Shown here in pieces: positions 23,361 through 33,212 of a DNA stretch of 45,709 nt. The stretch's first letter is position 1. Each line of letters starts with the position of its first letter. Below the pieces are notes generated by a model. That model was not told where the DNA came from. It ran no database searches and saw nothing but the letters and a program-made list of their open reading frames with translations. The position numbers were made by a program, and so were the translations under genes. The stretch spans positions 1 to 45,709 of the forward strand of contig JAQYAI010000061.1 of assembly GCA_029227655.1 (NCBI GenBank), written 5' to 3'. The stretch is from a bacterium (GTDB lineage: Bacteria; Bacillota; Clostridia; Lachnospirales; Lachnospiraceae).

Positions 23361-24650
23361 ATGACAGCGTACAAAGATTTGAGTAAAGAAGAATTATTAG
23401 AATTACATGACTCTTTATCAAAAGAGTTTGATGCAATAAAGGAAAAAGGACTGAAGTTGGATATGTCACGTGGAAAACCTTCACAGGCACAGCTTGATCT
23501 TTCTATGGGCATGATGGATGTTCTGTCAAGTGAGTCGAACCTGTTTTGTGCGGAAGGTGTTGACTGTAGAAACTATGGTGTTTTGGATGGTATTAAAGAA
23601 GCAAAGCAGTTGTTTGCTGATATGATGGAAGTTCCGAAAGATAATATTATCATTTTTGGTAACTCCAGCTTAAATGTCATGTATGATACCGTAGCCCGTG
23701 CCATGACTCATGGAATTCTGGGAAGCACACCTTGGGCAAAGCTTGATAAAGTAAAATTCTTATGTCCGGTACCTGGGTATGACCGTCATTTTGCAATTAC
23801 AGAATTCTTTGGAATAGAAATGATTCCTGTTCCAATGACAGAGAACGGACCTGATATGGATATCGTAGAAAAGTATGTGGAAAACGATCCAGCAGTGAAG
23901 GGAATCTGGTGTGTTCCAAAATATTCGAATCCACAGGGGATTACATACTCAGATGAGACCGTACATCGTTTTGCAAGACTGAATCCGGCAGCAGAAGATT
24001 TCCGTATTTTCTGGGATAATGCATATGGAATCCATCATTTGTATGAAGATAAGCAGGATTATCTGGTTGAGATTTTCATGGAATGTAAGAGAGAAGGCCA
24101 TCCGGATATGGTATATAAGTTTGGATCAACTTCGAAAATCAGTTTCCCTGGCTCAGGAATTGCCGCAATCGCAGGATCGGATGCGAATATGGCAGAAATC
24201 CGTAAGATGATGTCGGTCCAGACAATTGGACATGACAAAGTAAATCAGCTTCGCCATGTAAAATATTTTAAAAACATACACGGCATGGTAACACATATGA
24301 AGAAGCATGCCGAGATTTTAAGACCAAAATTTGAAGCAGTCCTTAACTGTCTGGACAGAGAGCTTACAGGACTTGAAATTGGAACCTGGATCAGACCACG
24401 AGGAGGATATTTCATTTCCTTCGATTCGATGGAGGGATGTGCAAAGGCAATCGTAGCAAAAGCAAAAGAAGCAGGGCTTATCATGACACCTGCAGGAGCT
24501 ACATTCCCGTATGGTAAAGACCCAAAAGACAGTAATATTCGTATTGCACCATCATTCCCGACTCCGGAAGAACTGGAACTTGCAACAAAGGTATTTGTAC
24601 TCAGTGTAAAACTGGTCAGCGTTGAGAAACTTCTCGAGGCATTTAACTAA
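23361..24650 (+). CDS. PLP-dependent class I aminotransferase (PF12897-type, aspartate-aminotransferase-like)
   Basis: A 429-aa fold-type I aminotransferase. DMSRGKPSQAQLDLS near residue 35, NYGVLDGIKEAKQLF, GNSSLNVMYD (phosphate-binding), KYSNPQGITYSDE, WDNAYGIHHL and the PLP lysine in STSKISFPGSG (about K268) are visible. This longer subgroup is annotated in Clostridia as a putative aspartate or alanine aminotransferase; the amino donor is not certain. ATG 23361 has TTGGAGG ten bases ahead and gives MTAYKDLSKEELLEL; the track form from 23298 would begin within the promoter. It is monocistronic, ended by a strong bidirectional terminator. Confidence 0.9.
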   Translation: MTAYKDLSKEELLELHDSLSKEFDAIKEKGLKLDMSRGKPSQAQLDLSMGMMDVLSSESNLFCAEGVDCRNYGVLDGIKEAKQLFADMMEVPKDNIIIFGNSSLNVMYDTVARAMTHGILGSTPWAKLDKVKFLCPVPGYDRHFAITEFFGIEMIPVPMTENGPDMDIVEKYVENDPAVKGIWCVPKYSNPQGITYSDETVHRFARLNPAAEDFRIFWDNAYGIHHLYEDKQDYLVEIFMECKREGHPDMVYKFGSTSKISFPGSGIAAIAGSDANMAEIRKMMSVQTIGHDKVNQLRHVKYFKNIHGMVTHMKKHAEILRPKFEAVLNCLDRELTGLEIGTWIRPRGGYFISFDSMEGCAKAIVAKAKEAGLIMTPAGATFPYGKDPKDSNIRIAPSFPTPEELELATKVFVLSVKLVSVEKLLEAFN

Positions 24651-24659
24651 TATATTCCC

Positions 24660-24706
24660 TTATAAAAAATATGAGAAGCTCGTTTTGCGGGCTTCTCATA
24701 TTTTTT
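24660..24706. terminator. Bidirectional terminator between convergent genes
   Basis: AAAAAATATGAGAAGC and GCTTCTCATATTTTTT form a perfect stem of about 16 pairs. The T-run in plus orientation touches the stop codon of the minus-strand activase gene, so it serves both genes. Confidence 0.9.
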
Positions 24707-27700
24707 ATTGTTGTTCTATTTTCGCATAAGCCGTAGAAAGCATCAATTTAATACGGTTGAGCTGATTTACTTCACTTGCGCCCGGATCGTAGTCGATAGC
24801 AACGATGTTGGATTCTGGATGTCTGCGGCGCAGTTCTTTGATAACACCTTTTCCTACGACATGGTTTGGAAGGCAGGCAAATGGCTGTGTACAGACGATG
24901 TTTGGTACACCGCTGTGGATCAGTTCTAACATTTCTCCAGTCAGGAACCATCCTTCACCAGTCTGGTTCCCCAGTGAAACAATTTCTTTCGCCATTTTGG
25001 CAGTTTCTTCGATTCGTCCTGGTGGGGTGAAACGTGTGCTCTTTTTCAATGCGTCTGTGGCCGGTTTCCGGAACCATTCGATGAAGTCAATTCCAAGATT
25101 GCAAAGTCTTGCAGTTTTTTTACTCATGCCAAGGTTCTCAGCTTTAAAGTTCGTGTTGTAGAAGCAGTAGAGCAGGAAGTCGATGAGGTCAGGCACAACG
25201 GCCTCTGCGCCTTCCTGTTCCAAAAGGTCGACTAAATGGTTGTTTGCAGCCGGCATGAATTTCACAAGAATTTCTCCGACAACACCGACTCGCGGTTTCT
25301 TAATATCCAATAATGGAAGTGTATCAAAATCATGCACAATATCCTGACAAAGCTTTTTGAAGCGATGTCTGCTTGGATAACCGTTGGATACAAAGTCGAT
25401 TGCAATTTTTTCCCATTTCTTATGCATCTCATTGGCAGAACCTGGCACTGCCTCATATGGACGAACGCGGTACAGACATCTCATAAAGATATCACCCAGA
25501 ACAGCGCCATATGCAACTCTAAGTACAAGTGGAGCAGTTAATTTAAAACCAGGATTATCTTCCAGACCGTTTAAATTCAGGGAAATAACAGGAATGTGAG
25601 GATATCCCGCTTTCCCCAGTGCACGGCGGATAAATCCTACATAGTTGGAAGCACGGCATCCGCCTCCGGTCTGTGTCATGATGATTGCTAATTTATCTGT
25701 GTCATATCTTCCGGAAAGCACGGCTTCCATGACCTGCCCCACGACCATTAAAGATGGATAGCATGCATCATTATTTACATATTTCAGGCCAATATTTATT
25801 GCATCTTTATTATCGTTTCTAAGTAAAGCCAGATGGTAGCCGGCTTTCTTGAATGCAGCTTCGAGTATGTTGAAATGAATTGGTGACATCTGTGGACAAA
25901 GGATAGTGTAAGTCTTTTTCATTTCTTTTGTAAATACTATCTTTTCAATCGAGGCTGGCCGAATTGTTCTTTCAGTTTCTGAACGTTCACGAACCCGGAT
26001 TGCAGCGATAAGTGAACGAATACGGATTCTGGCAGCGCCCAGGTTGTTTACTTCGTCGATTTTAAGAGAAGTATAAATCTTGCCTGATTTTGTAAGGATG
26101 TCAGCCACTTCATCGGTCGTTACCGCATCAAGTCCACATCCAAAAGAGTTAAGCTGAATCAGATCAAGGTCATCTCTCGTTTTTACAAAATTTGCTGCAG
26201 CATATAATCTTGAATGGTACATCCACTGATCCAATACAATAAGCGGATGTTCAGCAGGATTCAGATGTGAGACCGAATCTTCTGTGAGAACAGCGATACC
26301 GTAGCTTGTGATCAGTTCAGGAATGCCATGGTTTACCTCTGGATCATAGTGGTATGGGCGTCCGGCAAGGACAATACCTCTAGTTCCGGTCTTTTCCATA
26401 TAGGCAAGGGTCTCTTCTCCTTTTTTGTAAATATCTTTACGGCAATGATCGAGTTCTGTTAATGCGGCGCGGACAGCGCTTTGGATTTCCTCGCGGGAAA
26501 TATGTTTCTTTGAACCGAAATCACGGGTGAGAACATTTACCAAAGAATCCTCGCTGCTAAGAGAGAGGAATGGGTTCATAAATTCCACTTTGCCAGAAAT
26601 GATAGGATCCATGTTGTTCTTAATATTTTCTGCATAGGATGTTACGATTGGGCAGTTATAATGGTTGTCGGCCTCTGGAAATTCATTTCTTTCGTAAGGA
26701 ATACATGGATAGAAAATGAATTTTACACCTTCATTGATTAGCCATTGAACATGTCCGTGTGCAAGTTTTGCAGGGTAACATTCAGATTCACTTGGGATGG
26801 ATTCGATCCCTAATTCATAAATCTGGTGTGTGGATGCCGGTGAGAGCACAACCCGGAAACCAAGATTTGTGAAAAATGTGTACCAGAATGGGTAGTTCTC
26901 ATACATATTAAGGACACGAGGAATACCGACCGTTCCGCGGTATGCTTTTTCTTCGGAAAGAGGCTCATATCCAAAATAGCGTTCGTTTTTATAAGCGAAT
27001 AAGTTCGGAATGTCTGTATTTGTCTTTTCTTTTCCGAGTCCGCGCTCACAGCGGTTTCCGGAAATAAAGCGGCGTCCGCCACTGAATTTGTTAATTGTAA
27101 GACGGCAGTTGTTTGTACAACCATGGCATTTGCTCATAGTCGTGCTGTATTCAAGTGTATTGATGTCGTCGAGAGAAAGCATTGTTGTAGTCTTGCATTC
27201 TTTGAAGCCGTAACGTTCTCTTGCAATCAGAGCAGCACCGAAAGCACCCATGATACCTGCAATATCAGGACGGATAGCTTCGCATCCCGCAATCTTTTCA
27301 AAACTTCGAAGAACTGCATTATTGTAGAAGGTACCACCCTGGACAACAATTTTCTTGCCAAGTTCTGAAGCGTCAGAGACTTTGATTACTTTGAACAGTG
27401 CATTCTTAATAACAGAATAAGCAAGACCAGCAGAAATATCAGCGACAGAGGCCCCTTCTTTCTGTGCCTGTTTTACTTTGGAATTCATAAATACTGTACA
27501 GCGTGTTCCAAGGTCGATCGGATGTCTCGCAAACAATGCTTCATGCGCAAAATCTTCAACGGTGTAGTTCAGCGATTTGGCAAATGTTTCAATAAATGAG
27601 CCGCATCCTGAGGAGCATGCTTCATTTAATTGCACGCTGTCAACGGTATGGTTCTTAATCTTGATACATTTCATATCCTGACCGCCAATGTCAAGAATGC

Positions 27701-28955
27701 AGTCTACGGAAGGCTCAAAATATGCAGCAGCATAATAGTGAGAGACTGTTTCGACTTCCCCTTCATCCAGGAGGAGTGCAGCCTTGATGAGCGCTTCGCC
27801 ATAACCGGTCGAGCAGGAGTGGGCAATGGTCACACCTTCAGGAAGATGAGCATAAATTTCTTTGATTGCGTTCAGCGTCGTGCCTAGAGGATCCCCATCA
27901 TTATTATGATAGAAAGAATAAAGAAGGGTTCCGTCTTCTCCCACAAGAGCAGCTTTGGTTGTGGTCGAACCAGCATCAATTCCTAGGAATGCATTGCCTT
28001 TATAAGTAGAAAGATCGGCGACTGGGACCTGATGCTTTTTATGACGGGAAATAAATGCGTCATATTCTGAACTGTTGGCAAAAAGCGGTTCCATACGCTC
28101 TACTTCGAATTCAAGCTGAATGTGGGAATCCAGTTTCTGCTGGAGTTCCTGCAAGGTTGTTTCTACATCTAATTTGGAATTCTTTGCAGCACCTACGGCA
28201 GCAAAGAGATGAGAATATTTCGGAACGATGGTATGTTCTTCGTCTAATTTTAACGTACGGATAAATGCTTCACGAAGTTCTGAGAGAAAATGCAATGGCC
28301 CTCCAAGGAAGGCAACATGGCCGCGGATGGGTTTACCGCAGGCAAGTCCACTGATGGTCTGGTTGACTACAGCCTGAAAAATGGAGGCGGATAAGTCTTC
28401 CTTTGTTGCACCATCATTGATGAGTGGCTGGATGTCTGATTTGGCAAATACACCACAGCGTGCAGCAATGGTATACAAAGCCTTATAATCCTTTGCATAT
28501 TCATTTAATCCAGTTGCGTCTGTCTGAAGGAGAGAAGCCATCTGGTCGATGAAAGAGCCGGTACCACCAGCACAAATTCCGTTCATGCGCTGTTCGATGT
28601 TGCCGTTTTCGAAATAAATGATCTTTGCATCCTCGCCGCCGAGTTCAATGGCAACATCTGTTTCAGGAGCATAGTCCTGAAGAGCGGTAGATACAGCAAC
28701 GACTTCCTGAACGAATGGTACGCCAAGGTGTTTCGCTAAAGAAAGTCCGCCGGAACCAGTAATCATAGGAGATACTTTGATAGAACCGAGCTTGTGAAGG
28801 GCACGCCCCAATAAGTCAGAAAGGGTTTCCTGTATATTGGCAAAATGTCTTTCGTAATCTGAAAACAGAACATCTTTATCCTTGTTGAGAACCGCGATTT
28901 TAACAGTTGTTGATCCAATGTCGATACCAAGGGTATGTAAATCTGTTTGACTCAT
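24705..28955 (-). CDS. Giant acyl-CoA dehydratase activase (fused 2-hydroxyacyl-CoA dehydratase activator/DUF2229 protein)
   Basis: A 1416-aa protein. Two BcrAD/BadFG-type ASKHA ATPase domains come first: [16 protein letters not shown] (residues ~8-270, with [13 protein letters not shown]) and [16 protein letters not shown] (~325-590, with [12 protein letters not shown] and CTVFMNSK). Then comes a CoA-substrate-specific activase region (DUF2229, ~640-900, with [15 protein letters not shown] and [10 protein letters not shown]). The last third (~1000-1416, with CPQMSPIHF and [12 protein letters not shown]) resembles 2-hydroxyacyl-CoA dehydratase subunits. ATP-driven electron injection into a [4Fe-4S] dehydratase is the known role of the small activator HgdC; the function of this fused form is undefined. 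ATG 28953-28955 follows GAGG. Confidence 0.9.
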   Translation of the reverse strand: MSQTDLHTLGIDIGSTTVKIAVLNKDKDVLFSDYERHFANIQETLSDLLGRALHKLGSIKVSPMITGSGGLSLAKHLGVPFVQEVVAVSTALQDYAPETDVAIELGGEDAKIIYFENGNIEQRMNGICAGGTGSFIDQMASLLQTDATGLNEYAKDYKALYTIAARCGVFAKSDIQPLINDGATKEDLSASIFQAVVNQTISGLACGKPIRGHVAFLGGPLHFLSELREAFIRTLKLDEEHTIVPKYSHLFAAVGAAKNSKLDVETTLQELQQKLDSHIQLEFEVERMEPLFANSSEYDAFISRHKKHQVPVADLSTYKGNAFLGIDAGSTTTKAALVGEDGTLLYSFYHNNDGDPLGTTLNAIKEIYAHLPEGVTIAHSCSTGYGEALIKAALLLDEGEVETVSHYYAAAYFEPSVDCILDIGGQDMKCIKIKNHTVDSVQLNEACSSGCGSFIETFAKSLNYTVEDFAHEALFARHPIDLGTRCTVFMNSKVKQAQKEGASVADISAGLAYSVIKNALFKVIKVSDASELGKKIVVQGGTFYNNAVLRSFEKIAGCEAIRPDIAGIMGAFGAALIARERYGFKECKTTTMLSLDDINTLEYSTTMSKCHGCTNNCRLTINKFSGGRRFISGNRCERGLGKEKTNTDIPNLFAYKNERYFGYEPLSEEKAYRGTVGIPRVLNMYENYPFWYTFFTNLGFRVVLSPASTHQIYELGIESIPSESECYPAKLAHGHVQWLINEGVKFIFYPCIPYERNEFPEADNHYNCPIVTSYAENIKNNMDPIISGKVEFMNPFLSLSSEDSLVNVLTRDFGSKKHISREEIQSAVRAALTELDHCRKDIYKKGEETLAYMEKTGTRGIVLAGRPYHYDPEVNHGIPELITSYGIAVLTEDSVSHLNPAEHPLIVLDQWMYHSRLYAAANFVKTRDDLDLIQLNSFGCGLDAVTTDEVADILTKSGKIYTSLKIDEVNNLGAARIRIRSLIAAIRVRERSETERTIRPASIEKIVFTKEMKKTYTILCPQMSPIHFNILEAAFKKAGYHLALLRNDNKDAINIGLKYVNNDACYPSLMVVGQVMEAVLSGRYDTDKLAIIMTQTGGGCRASNYVGFIRRALGKAGYPHIPVISLNLNGLEDNPGFKLTAPLVLRVAYGAVLGDIFMRCLYRVRPYEAVPGSANEMHKKWEKIAIDFVSNGYPSRHRFKKLCQDIVHDFDTLPLLDIKKPRVGVVGEILVKFMPAANNHLVDLLEQEGAEAVVPDLIDFLLYCFYNTNFKAENLGMSKKTARLCNLGIDFIEWFRKPATDALKKSTRFTPPGRIEETAKMAKEIVSLGNQTGEGWFLTGEMLELIHSGVPNIVCTQPFACLPNHVVGKGVIKELRRRHPESNIVAIDYDPGASEVNQLNRIKLMLSTAYAKIEQQ

Positions 28956-29107
28956 ATGTAATACCTCGTAATATATAAATATGAATGTGTGAAAAATGAA
29001 AGTGTTTCTTCCTATTAATAATCAAGAATGATCAAGTTTTTATTTTCACTATGGAATTGTAAACCATGAAAAAAAAAAAGGCAAGTAAAAAAACAGTAAA
29101 GAATTTT

Positions 29108-29258
29108 GTAACAGTTCAGCCATGCGCTTCGAATAGAAATAAAACAACAGAGAGCTTGCTCACATAGTTGTTTTATTTCTTTTTGAAGCATATGGCGCTC
29201 TGCCGAAGCGAGAAGTAGCGCGGGCGCGCGGATTCGACCTGCATGGCTGAACTGTTAC
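29108..29258. repeat. Dispersed palindromic element, full copy A
   Basis: Outer arms GTAACAGTTCAGCCATGC (29108-29125) and its exact complement (29241-29258) are 18 bp. Inside is a ~23-pair hairpin with arms containing AGAAATAAAACAAC and GTTGTTTTATTTCT, then a second hairpin region with GCGC-GGGC-GCGC. GAATTT flanks both sides (29101-29106, 29260-29265), a possible target duplication. No ORF of its own. It occupies most of the 395-base gap between the activase and the rhomboid-like gene; the rest (28956-29100) is A+T-rich leader of the activase without a promoter I can defend. Confidence 0.85.
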
Positions 29259-29284
29259 GGAATTTGAAAGATTTATGGATGGAA

Positions 29285-29313
29285 TTGACAAAGCAATTTG
29301 CAGAGGATAAAAT
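29285..29313 (+). promoter_or_regulatory. Promoter of the rhomboid-like/pyk/lysA operon
   Basis: TTGACA (29285-29290), 17 bases, TAAAAT (29308-29313), about 38 bases before the ATG and 27 bases after the palindromic element. Confidence 0.75.
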
Positions 29314-29350
29314 AACAACAACAGTCTTAAATAGAAGTGGAGAATAGTAA

Positions 29351-30196
29351 ATGAATTGGTTAGATAAGTTAGAAAGAAAATTTGGAAGATACGCAGTAAA
29401 GAATCTCACTGTTTATCTGCTGGCATGTTATGCAGTAGGGTTTATTGTTGATCTGGTTATGCCGAAACTGGCATATTATTTTACGTTTGAGCCGGCACTT
29501 ATTTTTCAGGGGCAGATCTGGCGGCTCATAAGCTGGGTAATCATACCGCCGTCAGATGGTGTTATTTATTTCATTTTTATGATGCTTCTGTATTATTCGC
29601 TGGGAATGACTCTGGAGAATATTTGGGGAACATTCCGGTATAATCTTTATATTTTTTCGGGAATGATATTTACAGTGATAGGTGCGTTCCTTGCTTATTT
29701 TATTATCACTGTACAGAGCGGCGGAGCTGTGATTGGAATCGGAGGCCTTGTGAGCACTTATTATATTAACCTGACGATTTTCCTTGCGTGTGCTGCGATC
29801 ATGCCAGAGTTAAAGCTTTATCTTTATGGGATTCTTCCGGTAAAGATGAAATGGTTCGCAATTTTGGACGCAGTTCTGATTGGAATGGATCTGATAGGTG
29901 GAAATACGGTCACAAGAATTATGATTGTTGCATCACTTTTGAACTTTATTTTATTTTTCCTTTCCAGCCGCAACGCACAGCGTTATAATCCGAAACAGGT
30001 AATCCGAAGAAAGAAGTTCGAACAGGAAGTGAAGCGCCCGGTACACAGTTATGAAAATGGTGCCAGACATAAATGTGCTGTCTGTGGAAGAACAGAGTTA
30101 GATGATCCGAATCTGGAATTCCGTTACTGTTCAAAATGTAATGGAAACTATGAATATTGCAGTGACCATTTATTTTCACATGAACATGTGAAATAG
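29351..30196 (+). CDS. Rhomboid-like membrane protein with C-terminal zinc ribbon
   Basis: A 281-aa protein with about six membrane helices (from residue 17 to 208), whose first part, FTFEPALIFQGQIWRLISWVIIP and LENIWGTFRYNLYIF, follows the rhomboid layout (the W-R after TM1 and the amphipathic loop). The catalytic GxSG is not seen; TM4-5 holds GIGGLVSTYY instead, so proteolysis is doubtful. The tail (242-281) is a zinc-binding domain: CAVCGRT, YCSKC, YCSDHLFSHEH. ATG 29351 follows AGTGGAG. Pyk begins 24 bases downstream, so it is in the same operon. Role unknown. Confidence 0.75.
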   Translation: MNWLDKLERKFGRYAVKNLTVYLLACYAVGFIVDLVMPKLAYYFTFEPALIFQGQIWRLISWVIIPPSDGVIYFIFMMLLYYSLGMTLENIWGTFRYNLYIFSGMIFTVIGAFLAYFIITVQSGGAVIGIGGLVSTYYINLTIFLACAAIMPELKLYLYGILPVKMKWFAILDAVLIGMDLIGGNTVTRIMIVASLLNFILFFLSSRNAQRYNPKQVIRRKKFEQEVKRPVHSYENGARHKCAVCGRTELDDPNLEFRYCSKCNGNYEYCSDHLFSHEHVK

Positions 30197-30220
30197 AGAA
30201 TGAGACAGATGGAGGCATAA

Positions 30221-31660
30221 ATGAAAAAGACAAAAATTATTTGTACCATGGGTCCAAATTCCAATGACAGAGAGCTGATGAGAAAACTGATTCAAAATGG
30301 AATGGATATTGCCCGTTTCAATTTCTCGCATGGTGATCATGAAGAACAGAAGGCAAGAATGGATATGCTAAAGGAACTCCGTGAGGAAGAAAAGCGACCA
30401 GTTGCAATCCTTCTCGATACCAAAGGACCGGAGATTCGTACAGGTACGTTAAAAAATGGCAGGAAAGTAACCCTCTGTGAGGGAGATGAATTTACGCTTA
30501 CAACAGAAGATATCGCAGGAGATGCATCAAAAGTATCAATCACCTATGAAGGTCTTGTCCATGATATTACAATTGGAAAGAGGATTCTGATCGATGATGG
30601 TCTGATTGAACTTGAAGTAACGAATAAGAATGAGACAGAAATCTTTTGTAGAATTATCAATGGCGGAGAGCTTGGCGAACGTAAGGGAGTAAATGTGCCG
30701 AATGTTCAGGTCAGACTTCCTGCAATTACGGACAAAGACCGTGAAGATATCGCGTTTGGTGTGGAACAGGGAATTGATTTTATTGCAGCTTCTTTTGTGC
30801 GCAGTGCAGAATGTATTCTGGAAATCAAGGCATTACTTAAGAATATGAAAGCGCCGTATATTCCAATCATTGCCAAGATTGAAAATGAAGAAGGCATCAG
30901 AAATATTGATGAGATCATTCGCTGTGCGGATGGAATTATGGTTGCCAGAGGTGATCTCGGTGTGGAGATTCCGGCAGAACAAGTTCCTTATCTGCAGAAA
31001 ATGCTGATTCAGAAGTGTAATGATAATTATAAACCGGTCATTACAGCTACACAGATGCTGGATTCTATGATTCGAAATCCACGTCCGACGAGAGCGGAAG
31101 TGACTGATGTTGCAAATGCCGTCTATGATGGAACAGATGCGGTAATGTTATCAGGAGAGACTGCACAGGGAAAATATCCGGTAGAAGCACTGAAAATGAT
31201 GTGTCAGATCGTGGAAAATGCAGAAGCACATCTGGATTATGACCGAATCAGTGAACAGAACAGAACAAAACGTAAAAAAGGGATTTCAAGTGCACTTGGA
31301 TATTCCGCAGTGACAACAGCAGATACACTGGGAGCAAAATGTATCATCACTCCGACAGTGACGGGTGCGACAGCGAGAGTGCTTTCAAAATTCCGGGCAA
31401 AAACAGTAATTTATGGAGTATCTCCAAATGAGGCATCCCTTAGAAGAATGCAGATTTACTGGGGCGTATGTCCGATGAAATCGATTTTATATCATACAAC
31501 AGAAGATATTTGTACAGGGGCAATTGAACTGCTCAGTGCAAAACAAATCGTGGAAGGCGGAGACATTGTTGTGCTTACAGCGGGAATTCCTTCGCCAAAT
31601 ATCAATAATACAACAAAAGACGGACTCAGCAATATGATGAGAATTGCGGTCGTTGAATAA
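30221..31660 (+). CDS. pyk: Pyruvate kinase
   Basis: Converts phosphoenolpyruvate and ADP to pyruvate and ATP, the last step of glycolysis. The 479-aa sequence has KTKIICTMGPNS at the start, ARFNFSHGDH, the K/Mg signature IIAKIENEEGI near residue 215, VARGDLGVEIP (Mg ligands) and ITATQMLDSM. The protein ends after the C-terminal allosteric domain, without the extra PEP-utilising-like domain found in some Bacilli and Clostridia. ATG 30221 follows TGGAGG. It sits between the rhomboid-like gene and lysA, with 23 bases to the latter. Confidence 0.96.
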   Translation: MKKTKIICTMGPNSNDRELMRKLIQNGMDIARFNFSHGDHEEQKARMDMLKELREEEKRPVAILLDTKGPEIRTGTLKNGRKVTLCEGDEFTLTTEDIAGDASKVSITYEGLVHDITIGKRILIDDGLIELEVTNKNETEIFCRIINGGELGERKGVNVPNVQVRLPAITDKDREDIAFGVEQGIDFIAASFVRSAECILEIKALLKNMKAPYIPIIAKIENEEGIRNIDEIIRCADGIMVARGDLGVEIPAEQVPYLQKMLIQKCNDNYKPVITATQMLDSMIRNPRPTRAEVTDVANAVYDGTDAVMLSGETAQGKYPVEALKMMCQIVENAEAHLDYDRISEQNRTKRKKGISSALGYSAVTTADTLGAKCIITPTVTGATARVLSKFRAKTVIYGVSPNEASLRRMQIYWGVCPMKSILYHTTEDICTGAIELLSAKQIVEGGDIVVLTAGIPSPNINNTTKDGLSNMMRIAVVE

Positions 31661-31683
31661 AGAGGCAGAAGAGGAGAGGCATC

Positions 31684-32979
31684 ATGGAAAAAAGACCATT
31701 TATAACGAAAGACAGATTAGAAGAAATTACAAAGACATATCCAACACCATTTCATCTTTATGATGAAAAAGGAATCCGTGAAAATGCAAAAGCATTAAAG
31801 GAAGCTTTTGCATGGAACAAAGGCTTTAAAGAATATTTTGCTGTGAAAGCAACACCAAATCCAAGTATTCTTAAGATTTTACAGGAATATGGATGCGGAT
31901 GTGACTGTTCCTCTTATACAGAATTGTTATTAGCACAGTCAGTAGGTTCTGTAGGAGAAGATATCATGTTTTCTTCGAATGAAACTCCTGCGGAAGAATT
32001 TGTGCTTGCACACAAATTAGGTGCGATCATCAACCTGGATGATATTACACATATCGATTTCCTGGAAAAGACAATTGGAGAGATTCCGGAAACGATCAGC
32101 TGCCGTTACAATCCAGGTGGATTGTTCAAGATTTCCAACAGTATTATGGATAATCCTGGAGATGCAAAATACGGGCTTACAACAGAACAGCTCTTTGAAG
32201 CATTTAAGATTCTGAAAGCAAAGGGAGCGAAAGAATTTGGAATTCATGCTTTCCTTGCAAGCAATACAGTGACCAACGAATATTACCCGACACTTGCGAA
32301 AGTACTTTTCGAAGTGGCTGTAAAATTACAGAGAGAAACAGGAGTTCATATCAAGTTTATCAACTTATCTGGTGGAATTGGAATCCCTTATCGTCCGGAT
32401 CAGGAACCGAATGATATCAAAGTCATCGGCGAAGGAGTAAGAAAGGTATACGAAGAAATCCTTGTTCCGGCTGGAATGGGAGATGTGGCCATTTATACAG
32501 AACTTGGACGTTTCATGCTTGCACCGTACGGATGCCTTGTTACAAGAGCCATTCATGAAAAGCATACACACAAGGAATATATCGGGGTAGATGCATGTGC
32601 AGCGAACCTGATGCGCCCGGCTATTTACGGAGCTTATCATCATATCACAGTTATGGGAAAAGAAGATGAACCATGCGATCATACTTACGATGTAGTAGGT
32701 TCTCTTTGTGAAAATAGTGATAAATTTGCAATTGACCGAAAGCTTCCGAGGATTGATAAGGGAGATCTGCTTGTCATTCATGATACAGGGGCCCATGGTT
32801 TCTCGATGGGATACAATTATAATGGACGTCTTCGTTCGGCAGAAATCCTTTTGAAAGAAGATGGAACTACAGAACTCATCCGTAGAGCCGAAACCCCGGC
32901 GGACTATTTTGCGACATTTGATTCACTTCCAATTTACGAAGAACTGAAAAAGAATATGGAAAATGCTTCTGCATTATAA
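31684..32979 (+). CDS. lysA: Diaminopimelate decarboxylase (PLP group IV decarboxylase)
   Basis: Removes CO2 from meso-diaminopimelate to yield lysine. The 431-aa protein has the alanine-racemase-like barrel with PLP lysine in YFAVKATPNPSIL (about K53), the glycine loop LSGGIGIPYRP, YTELGRFMLAP, and the C-terminal cysteine block SLCENSDKFA with GAHGFSMGYNYN. Length matches the family, though this subgroup also includes relatives acting on other diamino acids; LysA is the likeliest. ATG 31684 follows GAGGAGAGG. Last gene of the rhomboid-like/pyk operon; a tRNA promoter follows 37 bases later. Confidence 0.88.
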   Translation: MEKRPFITKDRLEEITKTYPTPFHLYDEKGIRENAKALKEAFAWNKGFKEYFAVKATPNPSILKILQEYGCGCDCSSYTELLLAQSVGSVGEDIMFSSNETPAEEFVLAHKLGAIINLDDITHIDFLEKTIGEIPETISCRYNPGGLFKISNSIMDNPGDAKYGLTTEQLFEAFKILKAKGAKEFGIHAFLASNTVTNEYYPTLAKVLFEVAVKLQRETGVHIKFINLSGGIGIPYRPDQEPNDIKVIGEGVRKVYEEILVPAGMGDVAIYTELGRFMLAPYGCLVTRAIHEKHTHKEYIGVDACAANLMRPAIYGAYHHITVMGKEDEPCDHTYDVVGSLCENSDKFAIDRKLPRIDKGDLLVIHDTGAHGFSMGYNYNGRLRSAEILLKEDGTTELIRRAETPADYFATFDSLPIYEELKKNMENASAL

Positions 32980-33015
32980 GACTTGAAATAAAACGGAAAT
33001 AATTTGAAAAACAGC

Positions 33016-33044
33016 TTGCGAACATAGTAAAAATATGCTAATAT
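33016..33044 (+). promoter_or_regulatory. Promoter of the tRNA-Leu gene
   Basis: TTGCGA (33016-33021), 17 bases, TAATAT (33039-33044), 20 bases before the mature tRNA 5' end. Confidence 0.7.
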
Positions 33045-33063
33045 ATTTTATGTTCGTGAGAAC

Positions 33064-33146
33064 GCCGGCGTGTCGGAATGGCAGACGAGGCAGACTCAAA
33101 ATCTGTTGTGGGCAACCACGTGCGGGTTCAAGTCCCGCCGCCGGCA
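33064..33146 (+). tRNA. tRNA-Leu (anticodon CAA)
   Basis: The acceptor stem GCCGGCG (33064-33070) pairs with CGCCGGC (33139-33145). The anticodon loop CTCAAAA between GCAGA and TCTGT gives anticodon CAA, reading UUG. A long class II variable arm (TGTTGTGGGCAACCACG) and a T arm GCGGG-TTCAAGT-CCCGC complete the fold. The discriminator A is followed by TCA, so the CCA end is not encoded and must be added enzymatically. Confidence 0.95.
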
Positions 33147-33149
33147 TCA

Positions 33150-33183
33150 AAACTCCTTGATATTGTTCAAGGAGTTTTTCTTT
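33150..33183 (+). terminator. Terminator after tRNA-Leu
   Basis: AACTCCTTGA-tattgt-TCAAGGAGTT runs into TTTCTTTT. It lies 30 bases ahead of the CapA-like gene. Confidence 0.85.
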
Positions 33184-33212
33184 TATAGGGTAACAGACAG
33201 AGGAAAAGATTT

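Noticed and set aside
23198-23386. 62-aa ORF before the aminotransferase
   Set aside because: Covers the aminotransferase promoter and start region in another frame; no ribosome site of note.
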